Numbered from the stretch's first letter, positions 43,926 to 52,867 are shown. The stretch is DNA of 64,000 nucleotides from 2-02-FULL-55-14 sp964534125 (GCA_964534125.1 CAZHOJ010000001.1:186001-250000); one strand, 5' to 3'. Translations and numbers: made by a program. Notes: a model not told the origin generated them from the sequence alone.

Positions 43926-44262
43926 CGAGAGCACCTTCACATTCCAGTGCGCTCGAGGGCCTGGAGGTGCCGCCTCCCTCCCCTGCCCCGTGGCACGGGC
44001 CGGGCCACTTTACCAATGAGTGCTTGGGAGCGAGTAAGCGGCGAAGGGGATCGAGAAAAGTCCCCGCAGCCGCGCACGAGCGAACAGGCACAAAACAACT
44101 GTGCTTTGTGGAAATGGTTGTGAATAGGTAGATTCATGCACAGCATTCGATTGCGCCAAGGTGCAGAATTGCCTGAGTTTGGCGCAAGCAAAGATGTGTT
44201 TGAGAAGTGTTTTGCGGCGCTCGGGAGGCTCCTGGCACCACTTAATCCAACTGGGGTCTGCT

Positions 44263-44820
44263 ATGACTGAGGTGTTCATCTTCATTGCTGGCGTGGTCGT
44301 CACCTCGATTGGATACCTACTGAAACGAAGGTTCGAAAGATCTTCCCTTCTTGAAGACTTGGAAATCCAACTCAAGCTACTCGAGAGAAACAGGCAGATG
44401 AAGGAGCAAAATGTGAGCGAAGAGGAACTGGAAAAGATGCGTCAGCGATTTCCGACCAGGAAGGGAGACCCTGCTATCAAAGAATTCGCCGAGCAGCCAC
44501 CGGAATTTCACACACAGTCAGAAATGTACGAGTTTGCTGAGAACGAATACCGCCTGCTCCAAAAGGAGCTGGACCTCACTATTCAGTTGGTCTCAAAAGA
44601 GAAATCCGAGGAATGGAAGAAGCAGTTTGATCACTCTCAATTATCATGGCTTGAGTATCGGAACAATCAGGCAAAACTCGCGAGCAATCAAGCCCAAGGC
44701 GGTACACTCGGACCCTTCTTCTATGTCACTGAGGCAAACTCACTTACTCGAGCAAGAATAGCAGAACTTCGAATGTCGATGGCGCCTTGGGTTGTTCGCC
44801 GCAAAACGCTTGGCAGTTGA
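44263..44820 (+). CDS. LprI/DUF1311-like protein with N-terminal membrane anchor
   Basis: 185 aa from the ATG at 44263. One membrane helix (about 3-18), then a charged helical region. A C-terminal part reads WLEYRNNQAKLASNQ, GGTLGPFFYVTEAN and LTRARIAELR, matching the layout of DUF1311 (LprI lysozyme inhibitors) but without their cysteines. Cassette 1 of the array: it begins with GTTTGGCGCAAGCAAAG at 44177, nearly the reverse complement of the start of its attC-like site at 44832. Predicted periplasmic. Confidence 0.65.
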   Translation: MTEVFIFIAGVVVTSIGYLLKRRFERSSLLEDLEIQLKLLERNRQMKEQNVSEEELEKMRQRFPTRKGDPAIKEFAEQPPEFHTQSEMYEFAENEYRLLQKELDLTIQLVSKEKSEEWKKQFDHSQLSWLEYRNNQAKLASNQAQGGTLGPFFYVTEANSLTRARIAELRMSMAPWVVRRKTLGS

Positions 44821-44831
44821 ACTTTGCCTGC

Positions 44832-45038
44832 GCCTAACAGGCCCAACACCGACCCCGTGCTGGGGAGGAGCTTGTCAACGGGGCAAGCGCTCAGCAGAAA
44901 AGAGATGCGCAGCCGCTCCATTGGTTTTGCCGTTCAATGGATTCGCGCTTAGCGCGCCGGCAATTGATCGCTTTTAGTGGCGGTCGGCGCTCGTTTCAGG
45001 AGGCAAAACCAACGGCGGTGTTGCGCCAATCGTTATAG
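44832..45038 (+). repeat. attC-like site A
   Basis: 207 bp. R''-like GCCTAAC at 44832-44838 and R'-like GTTATAG at 45032-45038. Outer arms CAGGCCCAACACCG and CGGTGTTGCGCC are complementary. Contains the subfamily 1 core (ACCCCGTGCTGGGGAGGAGC) and the shared CCGCTCCATTG word. Follows the LprI-like gene. Confidence 0.75.
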
Positions 45039-45069
45039 GGAAATTGGCGGCGCGCCTCAAGGAGACCTG

Positions 45070-45819
45070 ATGCGACGATTTCACGTGGTAGTCCTGACAT
45101 TCATCCTCGGCTGTGCTCAGTCGCAGCCACCCATTCTTCTCGAACCGATACCAGACGAGAATGTGACCACCATTTACTCCAATGGTATTCCAATTGCCAG
45201 CCTCAACGCTGATAGTATCTTCTATTTACTGTCGCTGGATCAGGTAAAAGTTGCTGGTAAACAGTACTTCAGACTATGGGTGCTTGTTCACAATGTTGCG
45301 GATCAGACCGTCCTGCTTGATCCGATCCGTCTCTTCCGTCTTCGTATATCTCAGAAAGGAACTTCTAACAATCGCATGAGAGATATCGCAAGTCCCGCCA
45401 GTCCGACCGCCATCCTAAATGACATCGAAGCTGAGGAAGCTTCCATGCAAGCTATCAACTTCATCGGCGGGGCCCTGGAAGCCATGTCGGCCAAGAATAC
45501 GACTGTCCGTGCTTCCTCTGGTGCATCGATCGAGATAGGGGACGCGATCGCAAAACGCAAAGCCATTTTGCGACAAGCTAATCATAATGCCACCCAGGTA
45601 TCACTCTGGTACAACGTCTTCAAGTCCAGCATCAACTCCGGCATCCTTCGCAAGAATACCCTTTTCTCTGATCAGGGAGTCAATGGATACGTCTATTTCG
45701 AAAACCGGTTAGTTCGCAGCGATCAAGTATTCTCCATCGAAGACTTCGATTTCTCCCTGCTTCTAGAGACTCAATCAGGGAGTACAACCATTGACTACAC
45801 CAAGGTCAGGGCTGACTGA
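45070..45819 (+). CDS. Hypothetical lipoprotein
   Basis: 249 aa from the ATG at 45070, which has a strong AAGGAGA ribosome binding site. Lipobox FILGC gives C15 after a short signal peptide. The mature region is mixed alpha/beta without a recognised family. Cassette 2: the cassette begins TTATAG at 45033, the exact complement of the CTATAAC box that opens the next site. Predicted membrane-anchored, facing the periplasm. Confidence 0.7.
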   Translation: MRRFHVVVLTFILGCAQSQPPILLEPIPDENVTTIYSNGIPIASLNADSIFYLLSLDQVKVAGKQYFRLWVLVHNVADQTVLLDPIRLFRLRISQKGTSNNRMRDIASPASPTAILNDIEAEEASMQAINFIGGALEAMSAKNTTVRASSGASIEIGDAIAKRKAILRQANHNATQVSLWYNVFKSSINSGILRKNTLFSDQGVNGYVYFENRLVRSDQVFSIEDFDFSLLLETQSGSTTIDYTKVRAD

Positions 45820-45842
45820 GCAGATGACGCGCCGCCAACTTC

Positions 45843-46052
45843 CTATAACAGGCCCAACACCGACCCCGTGCTGGGGAGGAACTTGTCAACGGGGCAAGCG
45901 CTCAGCAGAAAAGAGATCCATAGCCGCTCCATTGTTTTTGCAGCAACTTGGTTTTGTGCGCTCCGGCGCAGAGAACGAGTCATCCTTGAGCGCCGTCGCG
46001 CACTCGTTCAATAGCGGCAAAAACAACGGCGTGGTTGGCAGAAACCTTATAC
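45843..46052 (+). repeat. attC-like site B
   Basis: 210 bp. R''-like CTATAAC at 45843-45849; R'-like CTTATAC at 46046-46052 (first base altered from G). Same subfamily as sites A and C. Arms CAGGCCCAACACCG and CGGCGTGGTTGGC pair imperfectly. Confidence 0.7.
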
Positions 46053-46073
46053 GCAACACAACGCACCCAGTGG

Positions 46074-47111
46074 TCATTTGTTGGCTGATGCTCGAATTAT
46101 CATTGATTCCACTTCGGAATTAGCGTTGATCCACACGATCTTCACTTGAGGATGTTCTCGGGCAAATACACGAAATATTTCGTCTGCAAACGCCTGTCCG
46201 ACTGTATCAACGTCAGTGAAATCCAAAAGGACTTCACTGAATCGGTCAAACCTTGTCAGGAGTCGTTTTGCCTGTGATCGAGAAATCAAGTTCTCTTGCC
46301 CAACCCTCATTAGACTTACTGGGACATGTGTTCTAGAGAAACTGTATTCTTGATTTGGCGAGGCATATTTGTCAAATACTTGCTTAATCGTTCGCTCTGC
46401 ATCTCGCGATATGGTCATATTCACTTTTGTGCCTTTGGTTTCCTCTGCGGTTTCTAGCAGCCAATCGTTGTCAGATTCGGTATGTGAGAAGTATAGTGTC
46501 CCGGACTTCATTGAGAACTTATCAAAAGCTCTAGATGTGAAAAAGATACCCTCTCCGGTGTGATGCCGGGGGTCTGTTGTCATTTTGCCTTTGGCAAGCT
46601 CGAGAATCGAGTGTCGAGGATCATCGAGGTTGCGCTCCCTTTGTATCTTCTTGAAGATTCCAATGCCATCATCGTTTATCATCAGATTCACTATTCGACG
46701 GTTGAATTGGATATTTATCAGGACGCTTTCACCTTCAGAGTGGTCGACTGCATTGTTTAAGATCTCGGTAAAGCCATACTCACAGATGCGCAAGACGTTT
46801 GCGGGTAGTGTAATCAAGGCGGGTAGAATTTGTTTGCTCCAAACAATATCCTCCTTGACCCTAGGTGTGAGTGAGAGTTCAAAAAGTATATCTGCTTCGG
46901 GTTTGAGCTGGTATTTTCTGTTCCTCGTTTTCCCAGTGGAAGACAGAATCCCCTCAGACTCCATATTCCTTAGGTAACGATTGGCGGCCTGCCTACTAAT
47001 CCCGAATTGTTTGGCAACGAGTGCCGCAAGGCGATCGGGATGAGATTCTACGTTGTCAACAATGAATTGACGAATTGATGCTACCTCCAGTTTTGTACTC
47101 TTTGTGGCCAT
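46074..47111 (-). CDS. HTH / GHKL-ATPase / DUF4325 regulator
   Basis: 345 aa. N-terminal winged helix-turn-helix (ISRQAANRYLRNMESEGIL). A GHKL (HATPase_c) domain with N-box EILNNAVDHSEG, G1 NDDGIGIF and G2 HTGEGIFF. A C-terminal STAS-like DUF4325 domain (VLLDFTDVDTVGQAFADEIF). It looks like a fusion of a serine-kinase-type anti-sigma module with a DNA-binding domain. It is the only gene in the array on the minus strand, so it needs its own promoter, plausibly in 47112-47160, which is AT-rich. Confidence 0.82.
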   Translation of the reverse strand: MATKSTKLEVASIRQFIVDNVESHPDRLAALVAKQFGISRQAANRYLRNMESEGILSSTGKTRNRKYQLKPEADILFELSLTPRVKEDIVWSKQILPALITLPANVLRICEYGFTEILNNAVDHSEGESVLINIQFNRRIVNLMINDDGIGIFKKIQRERNLDDPRHSILELAKGKMTTDPRHHTGEGIFFTSRAFDKFSMKSGTLYFSHTESDNDWLLETAEETKGTKVNMTISRDAERTIKQVFDKYASPNQEYSFSRTHVPVSLMRVGQENLISRSQAKRLLTRFDRFSEVLLDFTDVDTVGQAFADEIFRVFAREHPQVKIVWINANSEVESMIIRASANK

Positions 47112-47225
47112 TTTTCCTCTTTGTAAACTATAACGCGATCTATTGTAAACAATATTGACTCAATATGCAACTATACATTCGGCAGACTATTTCGGCATTG
47201 GTGGCCGAAGAGTGCGTTGGGCAGC

Positions 47226-47434
47226 GTGTAACAGGCCCGACACCGACCCCGTGCTGGGGAGGAGCTTGTCAACGGGGCAAGCGCTCAGCAGAAAAGAGAT
47301 CCGTAGCAGCTCCATTGTTTTTGCCGCAACTTGGTTTTGTGCGCTCCGGCGGGGGAACGAGTTGTTCATAAGCGCCGTCGCGCACGCATTCGATAGCGGC
47401 AAAAACAACGGCGGTGTTGGGCCAAACGTTATTG
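47226..47434 (+). repeat. attC-like site C
   Basis: 209 bp. R''-like GTGTAAC at 47226-47232 (with C before it, CGTGTAAC, complementary with one mismatch to the TTATACG that opens its cassette at 46047). R'-like GTTATTG at 47428-47434. Arms CAGGCCCGACACCG and CGGTGTTGGGCC. Subfamily 1. Confidence 0.75.
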
Positions 47435-47477
47435 GCAATGCCGCCTGGCCTGAGTGAGGCGGACCTGCGGAACCAAC

Positions 47478-47900
47478 ATGCAATGCACTTACTGCAATAG
47501 GTCCCTGACCGGAGCGTCAGCTGTTGTCCAAGACGGCAAGTATTTTTGCAGCGCGCTCCATCTGAAGCTGTGGCGAGTCAATAACTCATTGATTGGGGAC
47601 ACACAAACTACTCCATCCACGCGGTTCAACGTGCTCCTTACTCGAAGAACAATCCTTGTGCTCATCTATGCCGTCGTTGCAGCCATCGTCCTGACCGAAA
47701 TTGGAGCATTCATCGCAGGTGAGATTGCCCAGCAACATACCGATCCCTGGAGAATTCAATCCTTAAGACTCGTTCGAGATGCAGCACATGACTTTCGCAT
47801 CCGGTACGGTTGGCTGGTTGCCGTATTCTCGATGGTCGCAGCAACCATTTGTGCGATCAAAGGCTGGTTACCCGGAACAAAGACCCGCAGGCCCGCCTAA
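47478..47900 (+). CDS. Zinc-finger-like membrane protein
   Basis: 140 aa from MQCTYCN. A short N-terminal metal-binding motif, CTYC then FCSALH, is followed by two membrane helices (about 57-82 and 112-130). Family unknown; similar small proteins are frequent cassette cargo. It is followed at 47888 by GCCTAACCAGTC, a possible R'' of another attC type. Confidence 0.6.
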   Translation: MQCTYCNRSLTGASAVVQDGKYFCSALHLKLWRVNNSLIGDTQTTPSTRFNVLLTRRTILVLIYAVVAAIVLTEIGAFIAGEIAQQHTDPWRIQSLRLVRDAAHDFRIRYGWLVAVFSMVAATICAIKGWLPGTKTRRPA

Positions 47901-47917
47901 CCAGTCACTTTAAGGGC

Positions 47918-48084
47918 CTAGCAGGTTGCGGAAAAAGTCAGCCAAGTAGGTTTCGCGCAGCGCTCGCAGCGGGAGCAGCGAACGCAACGATCAAAATATC
48001 ATCAAAAACGTGGCGTGCGTGGCATATCTGACATTCCCTGACCGTCGCGGTCGTTGCGCGAAATGATTTTCCGCAAGCTCCTAG
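47918..48084. repeat. Palindromic repeat unit with GGAGSTTGCGGAAA-type ends
   Basis: 167 bp. Left end CTAGCAGGTTGCGGAAAA and right end TTTTCCGCAAGCTCCTAG form an 18-bp inverted repeat with two mismatches. Contains the CGCAACG-type copy at 47950-47990 and an inverted TCGTTGCGCGAAA word. Same family as 19643-19875. It lies between two cassette genes. Confidence 0.65.
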
Positions 48085-48134
48085 GACACTTGCGGCGGCA
48101 CACTGCTTCACAGCCCCAACCACAGGAGGTTTCA

Positions 48135-48323
48135 ATGCGGAACTTCTTCAAGTCGGGTGGCGCATTCATTCTTCTATCAATCTTGTTCATGGTAATTGCG
48201 GTGATTGCCGAAAAACCGGCCCCGTACGTTAGCCTTGGTGCTCTGTGGCTAGTCTTGGGACTTGCAATGGCGGCCAAGAACAAGAAGCCGCCTTCCTCTG
48301 ATCAACACAAAGACACTCCCTAG
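48135..48323 (+). CDS. Small two-helix membrane protein
   Basis: 62 aa from the ATG at 48135, with a strong AGGAGG ribosome binding site. Two hydrophobic helices (about 9-25 and 32-47) and a Lys-rich tail. Followed directly by CCTAGCCAGTCGCTGAACCTG, similar to sequences at 47888 and 49046. Function unknown. Confidence 0.6.
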   Translation: MRNFFKSGGAFILLSILFMVIAVIAEKPAPYVSLGALWLVLGLAMAAKNKKPPSSDQHKDTP

Positions 48324-48377
48324 CCAGTCGCTGAACCTGCTCGCGCCTTCGCGGGTCCTTCGTACTGTGAGGATCAA

Positions 48378-48986
48378 ATGAAACTCAATCCCAATTGCCG
48401 AAAAGCTCTCTTTTCGTTCTGTGTCGTCGCAATTGCCGCAACCTTTGTACATGCGCAACAACACGAGATTGGGTCATTTGTAGATGCTCGTGACGGCCAA
48501 TCGTACAGGACCATCAGAATCGGTGGACGATGGTGGATGAGCCAGAACCTCAACTATTCTACTGCATCCGGGAGCTGGATTTCGGACGATGATTCCGCGG
48601 GTCGTCAATTCGGACGATTCTACGATTGGCAGACTGCCTTGCATGTTGCACCTGCTGGGTGGCGGCTCCCGACCAAGCAAGAATTCCAGCTTCTGTTGGA
48701 CTCCCTCGGCGGCACGGATGAGGAGTTGTTCCACAGGCTTGGTGAGGACGGTTCCTCAGGATTCGAGGCGGTGCTCACAGGATCCTACCAGCAAGTCTAT
48801 GGCCGGAAGGGCTACTACACACAGTTTTGGAGTAGCACGCTGTGGTGGTTTAGCTCATGGTTTGGTATCACAGAGAACCCATGGCGCTTGGTCCTCGGCA
48901 GTGGCAAAGGTAGGCCTTTTGCACAGATCGGTCATTCTGCGGAAAGCAACTACGGCTTCAATGTCCGCTGCATCAAGAATGAATAG
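48378..48986 (+). CDS. Secreted FISUMP-domain protein
   Basis: 202 aa. A signal peptide (about 1-25, ending VHAQQ) precedes the Fibrobacter-type major paralogous domain. Its marks are DARDGQSYRTIRIGGRWWMSQNLNY, then GRFYDWQTAL, PAGWRLPTKQEF and a C-terminal FNVRCIKN. The domain is beta-rich and found in secreted proteins of Bacteroidota and Fibrobacteres. Role unknown. Last gene before attC-like site D. Confidence 0.8.
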   Translation: MKLNPNCRKALFSFCVVAIAATFVHAQQHEIGSFVDARDGQSYRTIRIGGRWWMSQNLNYSTASGSWISDDDSAGRQFGRFYDWQTALHVAPAGWRLPTKQEFQLLLDSLGGTDEELFHRLGEDGSSGFEAVLTGSYQQVYGRKGYYTQFWSSTLWWFSSWFGITENPWRLVLGSGKGRPFAQIGHSAESNYGFNVRCIKNE

Positions 48987-49117
48987 GGCATTGTCTTGAC
49001 GACGTTCTCGGCCGCTTGCCCAACAGGTAGCTGATCCTTTGCCGCCGCCTAACCAGTTGCTCAACCTGGCCTCGAAACCTAAACGCGCCATCTCATCAAT
49101 GAATAGAGTTGAGCAGC

Positions 49118-49335
49118 GCCTAATACGGGCAACAACGGCGCTCACCCCCTCCGTTCACCCGCCTCCCGCAAGGCTGAAGGCGGAAGGGTCGACGGGTTCG
49201 CTGGAGCCCGCTCCATTGTTTTTGCCGCATACTGGTATCGCGATTCCGGGCGCGGAAAATGATACATTTCGAGCGGGCTTCGGCGCTGGCTGAATAGTTC
49301 GCAAACGCGCGGCGTTGTTGGGCCAAACGTTGGCT
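49118..49335 (+). repeat. attC-like site D
   Basis: 218 bp. R''-like GCCTAAT at 49118-49124 and R'-like GTTGGCT at 49329-49335. Arms GGGCAACAACGGCGC and GCGTTGTTGGGCC are complementary. Subfamily 2 core (CACCCGCCTCCCGCAAGGCTG, GGTCGACGGGTTCGC) with the shared GCTCCATTGTTTTTGCCGC word. Confidence 0.75.
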
Positions 49336-49408
49336 GCAACCGCCACCAACCGGCTGTGCAAGAGTCACTCTTGAGACGGTGGCGCACTCTTGAGTAGGTT
49401 GCCTGATT

Positions 49409-49795
49409 ATGAACAACGAGAAATTTGCTGAGCGCTTCTTCAAGAAGCACTTTCGCAGTCAACCATCTGGCTTCCCCATCTGTACAATTGCTTACTACGG
49501 TCCCGACGATCAGACCGCGACCAAAGTCGCTGTCGGGATTGTGGACAGCAATGACGAAGTCTTGGAGCTCAAGACATGGTCAGTTCGCGCCCAGGATGTG
49601 CGCATTGACCGCGTCATCAATAATGAAATACTCGCGTTTATCGCGGAGCGCAACGTTCAGCGTGTCGCGATGGCCGGGAGAATTCTCGGATGTCCACACG
49701 AAGAAGGCACTGATTATCCGGAGGGCGAGACCTGTCCACAGTGTCCGTTTTGGTCGATTCGCGATCGTTGGACTGGTGAGCTTCATCCTTGGTGA
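49409..49795 (+). CDS. Hypothetical protein with C-terminal metal-binding motif
   Basis: 128 aa. An alpha/beta N-terminal part (KVAVGIVDSNDEVLELKTWSV, then IAERNVQRVAM) resembles small nuclease-like or Rossmann folds but has no clear motif. The C-terminus has Cys and His (GCPHEEG, CPQCPFW), probably a zinc site. Cassette between sites D and E; the cassette begins TTGGCTGCAACCGCC, complementary to GGCGGCAACAGCTGAC at its 3' end. Confidence 0.55.
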   Translation: MNNEKFAERFFKKHFRSQPSGFPICTIAYYGPDDQTATKVAVGIVDSNDEVLELKTWSVRAQDVRIDRVINNEILAFIAERNVQRVAMAGRILGCPHEEGTDYPEGETCPQCPFWSIRDRWTGELHPW

Positions 49796-49861
49796 GTGTG
49801 CGCCACCGAGTCTGGGGTGGGGGACAGTACTGACATAGAGGTAGGTGTATGTGGCGGCAAC

Positions 49862-50135
49862 AGCTGACAGGCGCAAAAAACGGCGCTCACCCCCTCCGCT
49901 CACCCGCCTCCCGCAAGGCTGAAGGCGGTAGGGTCGACGGGTTCGCTCGGGGCCGCTCCATTGTTTTGCCGCACCCGCCAAACAGACGGCGGGCAGGCAC
50001 TGGTCGGCCTGCCTGCGTGCCGGGCACTCCGGCAGGCAGGCGCCTACAGGCGCGGAGAATGATACTTTTCGAGCGGCCTTCGGCGCTGGCCGAATAGTTC
50101 GCAAACGCGCGGCGGTGTTCCGCCAAACGTTAGGT
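49862..50135 (+). repeat. attC-like site E
   Basis: 274 bp, the longest of the set because of a GC-rich insertion (about 49972-50055) with GGCAGGCA palindromes. R''-like AGCTGAC at 49862-49868 and R'-like GTTAGGT at 50129-50135. Arms GGCGCAAAAAACGGCGC and GCGGCGGTGTTCCGCC. Subfamily 2. Confidence 0.75.
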
Positions 50136-50211
50136 GCAATAGGTTTGCTTGTGATCGAGGGGTCAACGACACGCGCTCGATCCAATCGCAATCATAGGGA
50201 GAAATGGTACC

Positions 50212-50616
50212 ATGTCTAAATCGCGAGAAAACATGACCCGTTACTCACTGGGTTCGCTGCTTGCATTCGGCGCCCTAAACGCTTTTGGGGGGGGATACTA
50301 CGGAATGTCTGGAGCAGAAGGCGTGCCGATCAAATGGCTCGAGGGAAGTCCGTTTCGCGACTTTTTCATTCCTAGTCTGATCCTATTTATTGTGGTCGGT
50401 GGTTCGTTTCTCTTTGCCGCAATTGCTGTGTTTGCTCGTTTTCACTTCGCCCGACCAGCAGCTTTTGTCTCTGTCGTTGTGGTATTCGTTTGGCTGGCAG
50501 TGCAATTGTATATCATCGGTTCTGTTTCTTGGATGCAGCCAACTACAGCATTTGTTGCGTTGGTCATTCTCATCCTTACCTTGTTTCTCCCGACGCAAAA
50601 AATGGATGCAGGCTGA
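50212..50616 (+). CDS. Small four-helix membrane protein
   Basis: 134 aa with four hydrophobic segments (about 12-32, 57-80, 85-105, 110-128). No family recognised. Cassette between sites E and F; its first bases TTAGGTGCA are complementary (one mismatch) to TGCACATAAC at 50720. Inner-membrane location predicted. Confidence 0.6.
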   Translation: MSKSRENMTRYSLGSLLAFGALNAFGGGYYGMSGAEGVPIKWLEGSPFRDFFIPSLILFIVVGGSFLFAAIAVFARFHFARPAAFVSVVVVFVWLAVQLYIIGSVSWMQPTTAFVALVILILTLFLPTQKMDAG

Positions 50617-50722
50617 ATGTTTCATTGGCCATGCGTCTCCAACGAATTTCGTTCATCACTCCTTCACATCTTTCTAAGTCCATAGCAGAATGGCAGAACA
50701 GTTCTCTTCGCAAACCAACTGC

Positions 50723-50939
50723 ACATAACACGGGCAACACCGGCACTCACCCCCTCGACTCACCCGCCTCCCGCAAGGCTGAAGGCGGAAGGGTCGACGG
50801 GTTCGCTCGGGGCCGCTCCATTGTTTTTGCCGCATACTGGTATCGCGATTCCGGGCGCGGGGAATGATACATTTCGAGCGCTCTTCAGCGCTCGTTTGTA
50901 GCTCGCAACAGCGCGGCGTTTTTGCGCCAATCGTTATGC
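50723..50939 (+). repeat. attC-like site F
   Basis: 217 bp. R''-like ACATAAC at 50723-50729 and R'-like GTTATGC at 50933-50939. Arms GGGCAACACCGGC and GCGGCGTTTTTGCGCC. More than 90% identical by eye to site G over the core. Confidence 0.75.
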
Positions 50940-50942
50940 GTC

Positions 50943-52607
50943 ATGGCCACCCGCTTCTCAGGTACTCAAATGGAGGCTGTCGTGCAGTGCACTACTCGTC
51001 GACTGTTCATTACACCATTCATCGCAATCACGTGTCTGGCATCCGGTCTCGGTCTCTCCGGCTGCATCTCCTCCCGATCCGTGATCGAGGATCTTGCCAA
51101 GTCCCCCCATCATCCCATCCAAGACTCGGAACGTTACTCCTCGCAAAATCCCTTTCAACAAGACTTTTTCTACCTGACCGAAGTGGTGAGGGAATCGCAC
51201 CCTGAGCCATACGCAGCGTGGACCAGAAAGGATTTCGATGCTGAACAGGAAAGGCTGCTTGGGATTCTCGAGAAGGACACCAGTGAGGTCGTTTTCGAAA
51301 GAGCGATAGGAGCCTTCCTATCGCGCCTGAACGATTCTCATACTGGAGCCTCCACAACGCCGGCCTCCGGCCAACTCCAGTATCCTGTCTCCTTCTTCTG
51401 GATCAAAGACACACTCATTCTTGCTTCAGTTGCTCGCCAGGAAGACACCTCTCTGATTGGATCTCACGTATTGAGCTTCAACGGCATTCCGTCCGACGAG
51501 GTGTTCCAACGTTTCAGAAGCTTTGTCGGCGTTGACAATGTATTCCGCGCGAGACGAGTTCTTCAGTACTACTACGTTCTTCCGATGTATCATCGTGAGG
51601 CGCACGTCATCACCTCCGATTCGCTTGAATTCGAACTCCGCACTCCGAGTGGAACTCGTAACACACTCCACGTACTACCGACCGAAAGCCCGAAACGCAT
51701 CGCACCTTATCAGACGAATCCAATCACGGCAAAAGTCAATCGACCGTTTCTCTACAAAATCCTCAAAGATGAGCGGGCTTGCTATTTTCAATACAACGCA
51801 ATGGTCGATCTCCGCCTCAAACGGGTTCTTTCGTTTCCGATGAGTATTCTCATCTACCCGGTCGCGTGGTATTACGGCATCGGGTATTTCGAGAATTTCC
51901 TTCAAGATATGTTCGAGGAGATGGCCGAAGAAGATGTCCAAACGCTTATCGTTGACCTGAGGAATAATGGCGGCGGCGGTTCGGTGTACGGGGAACAGCT
52001 ACTCTATTTTCTCGATGTCTCCTCCAACATTCAGACTTATTCAATGGCTGTCCGGGTTTCGCCTTTCTACAGAGAATTTTCGCCAGACTCTTACAGATAC
52101 TACGACTCTTGTTATGTCAAGAAATACCCCGGCACGACGCTCCCTGACAGTCTCGTTCTCACGTCAGATCTTGCCTTGGAGGATAGTTCTGAACACAAGT
52201 ACTTCAGAAATGTCACTGACCCGGACTCGGACTACTTCATAGCGTCAACTCGAGCCGTCTTTAGAGGCAAAGTGTACTTTCTTGTGGGTGAAGGCACGTT
52301 CAGTTCCGCCATCATCCTGTCAACGCTTCTCAAGGACAACGGGCTCTTCACTGTTGTCGGTCAGCCAACCCAAGGCCGACCATCACATTACGGAGAGACG
52401 CTTGTACTCAAGCTGCCCAACTCGGGGATCATTGCCAGGATCTCCTGCAAGAAGTTCTTCCGCCCGGATGCCACAAGCGATTCCGAAGAAGCACTGTATC
52501 CTGATGTTGAAATATGGCCAAGTGTAAATGATCGGCGCAATGGTCGCGACCCAGTGCTCGAGTGGGTCCTCGAAGACGCGAGAATCAAGCCGAACTCCAC
52601 TAAATGA
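50943..52607 (+). CDS. S41-family C-terminal-processing-protease-like lipoprotein
   Basis: About 554 aa from the ATG at 50943; later ATGs at 50970 or the signal region are also possible. Signal/lipobox GLSGC. The S41 (tail-specific protease/TSPc) fold shows LIVDLRNNGGGGS and the catalytic serine region GEGTFSSAIILS, then VVGQPTQGRPSHYGE. No PDZ domain is obvious. By far the largest cassette gene. Starts 4 bp after the GTTATGC box, as usual for cassette ORFs. Confidence 0.82.
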   Translation: MATRFSGTQMEAVVQCTTRRLFITPFIAITCLASGLGLSGCISSRSVIEDLAKSPHHPIQDSERYSSQNPFQQDFFYLTEVVRESHPEPYAAWTRKDFDAEQERLLGILEKDTSEVVFERAIGAFLSRLNDSHTGASTTPASGQLQYPVSFFWIKDTLILASVARQEDTSLIGSHVLSFNGIPSDEVFQRFRSFVGVDNVFRARRVLQYYYVLPMYHREAHVITSDSLEFELRTPSGTRNTLHVLPTESPKRIAPYQTNPITAKVNRPFLYKILKDERACYFQYNAMVDLRLKRVLSFPMSILIYPVAWYYGIGYFENFLQDMFEEMAEEDVQTLIVDLRNNGGGGSVYGEQLLYFLDVSSNIQTYSMAVRVSPFYREFSPDSYRYYDSCYVKKYPGTTLPDSLVLTSDLALEDSSEHKYFRNVTDPDSDYFIASTRAVFRGKVYFLVGEGTFSSAIILSTLLKDNGLFTVVGQPTQGRPSHYGETLVLKLPNSGIIARISCKKFFRPDATSDSEEALYPDVEIWPSVNDRRNGRDPVLEWVLEDARIKPNSTK

Positions 52608-52650
52608 TCAATGTGTCAATGAGGTCGTTGTCAAGCGGGCGGCCACGAAC

Positions 52651-52867
52651 GCCTAACAGGCGCAACACCGGCGCTCACCCCCTCGACTCACCCGCATCCC
52701 GCAAGGCTGAAGGCGGAAGGGTCGACGGGTTCGCTCGGGGCCGCTCCCTTGTTTTTGCCGCATACTGGTATCGCGATTCCGGGCGCGGAGAATGATACAT
52801 TTCGAGCGCTCTTCAGCGCTCGTTTATAGCTCGCAACAGCGCGGCGTTTTTGCGCCAATCGTTATGC
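52651..52867 (+). repeat. attC-like site G
   Basis: 217 bp. R''-like GCCTAAC at 52651-52657 and R'-like GTTATGC at 52861-52867. Arms CAGGCGCAACACCGGCGC and GCGCGGCGTTTTTGCGCC form a long stem. Its R'' (CGCCTAAC) pairs with one mismatch to TTATGCG at the start of its cassette. Confidence 0.78.
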
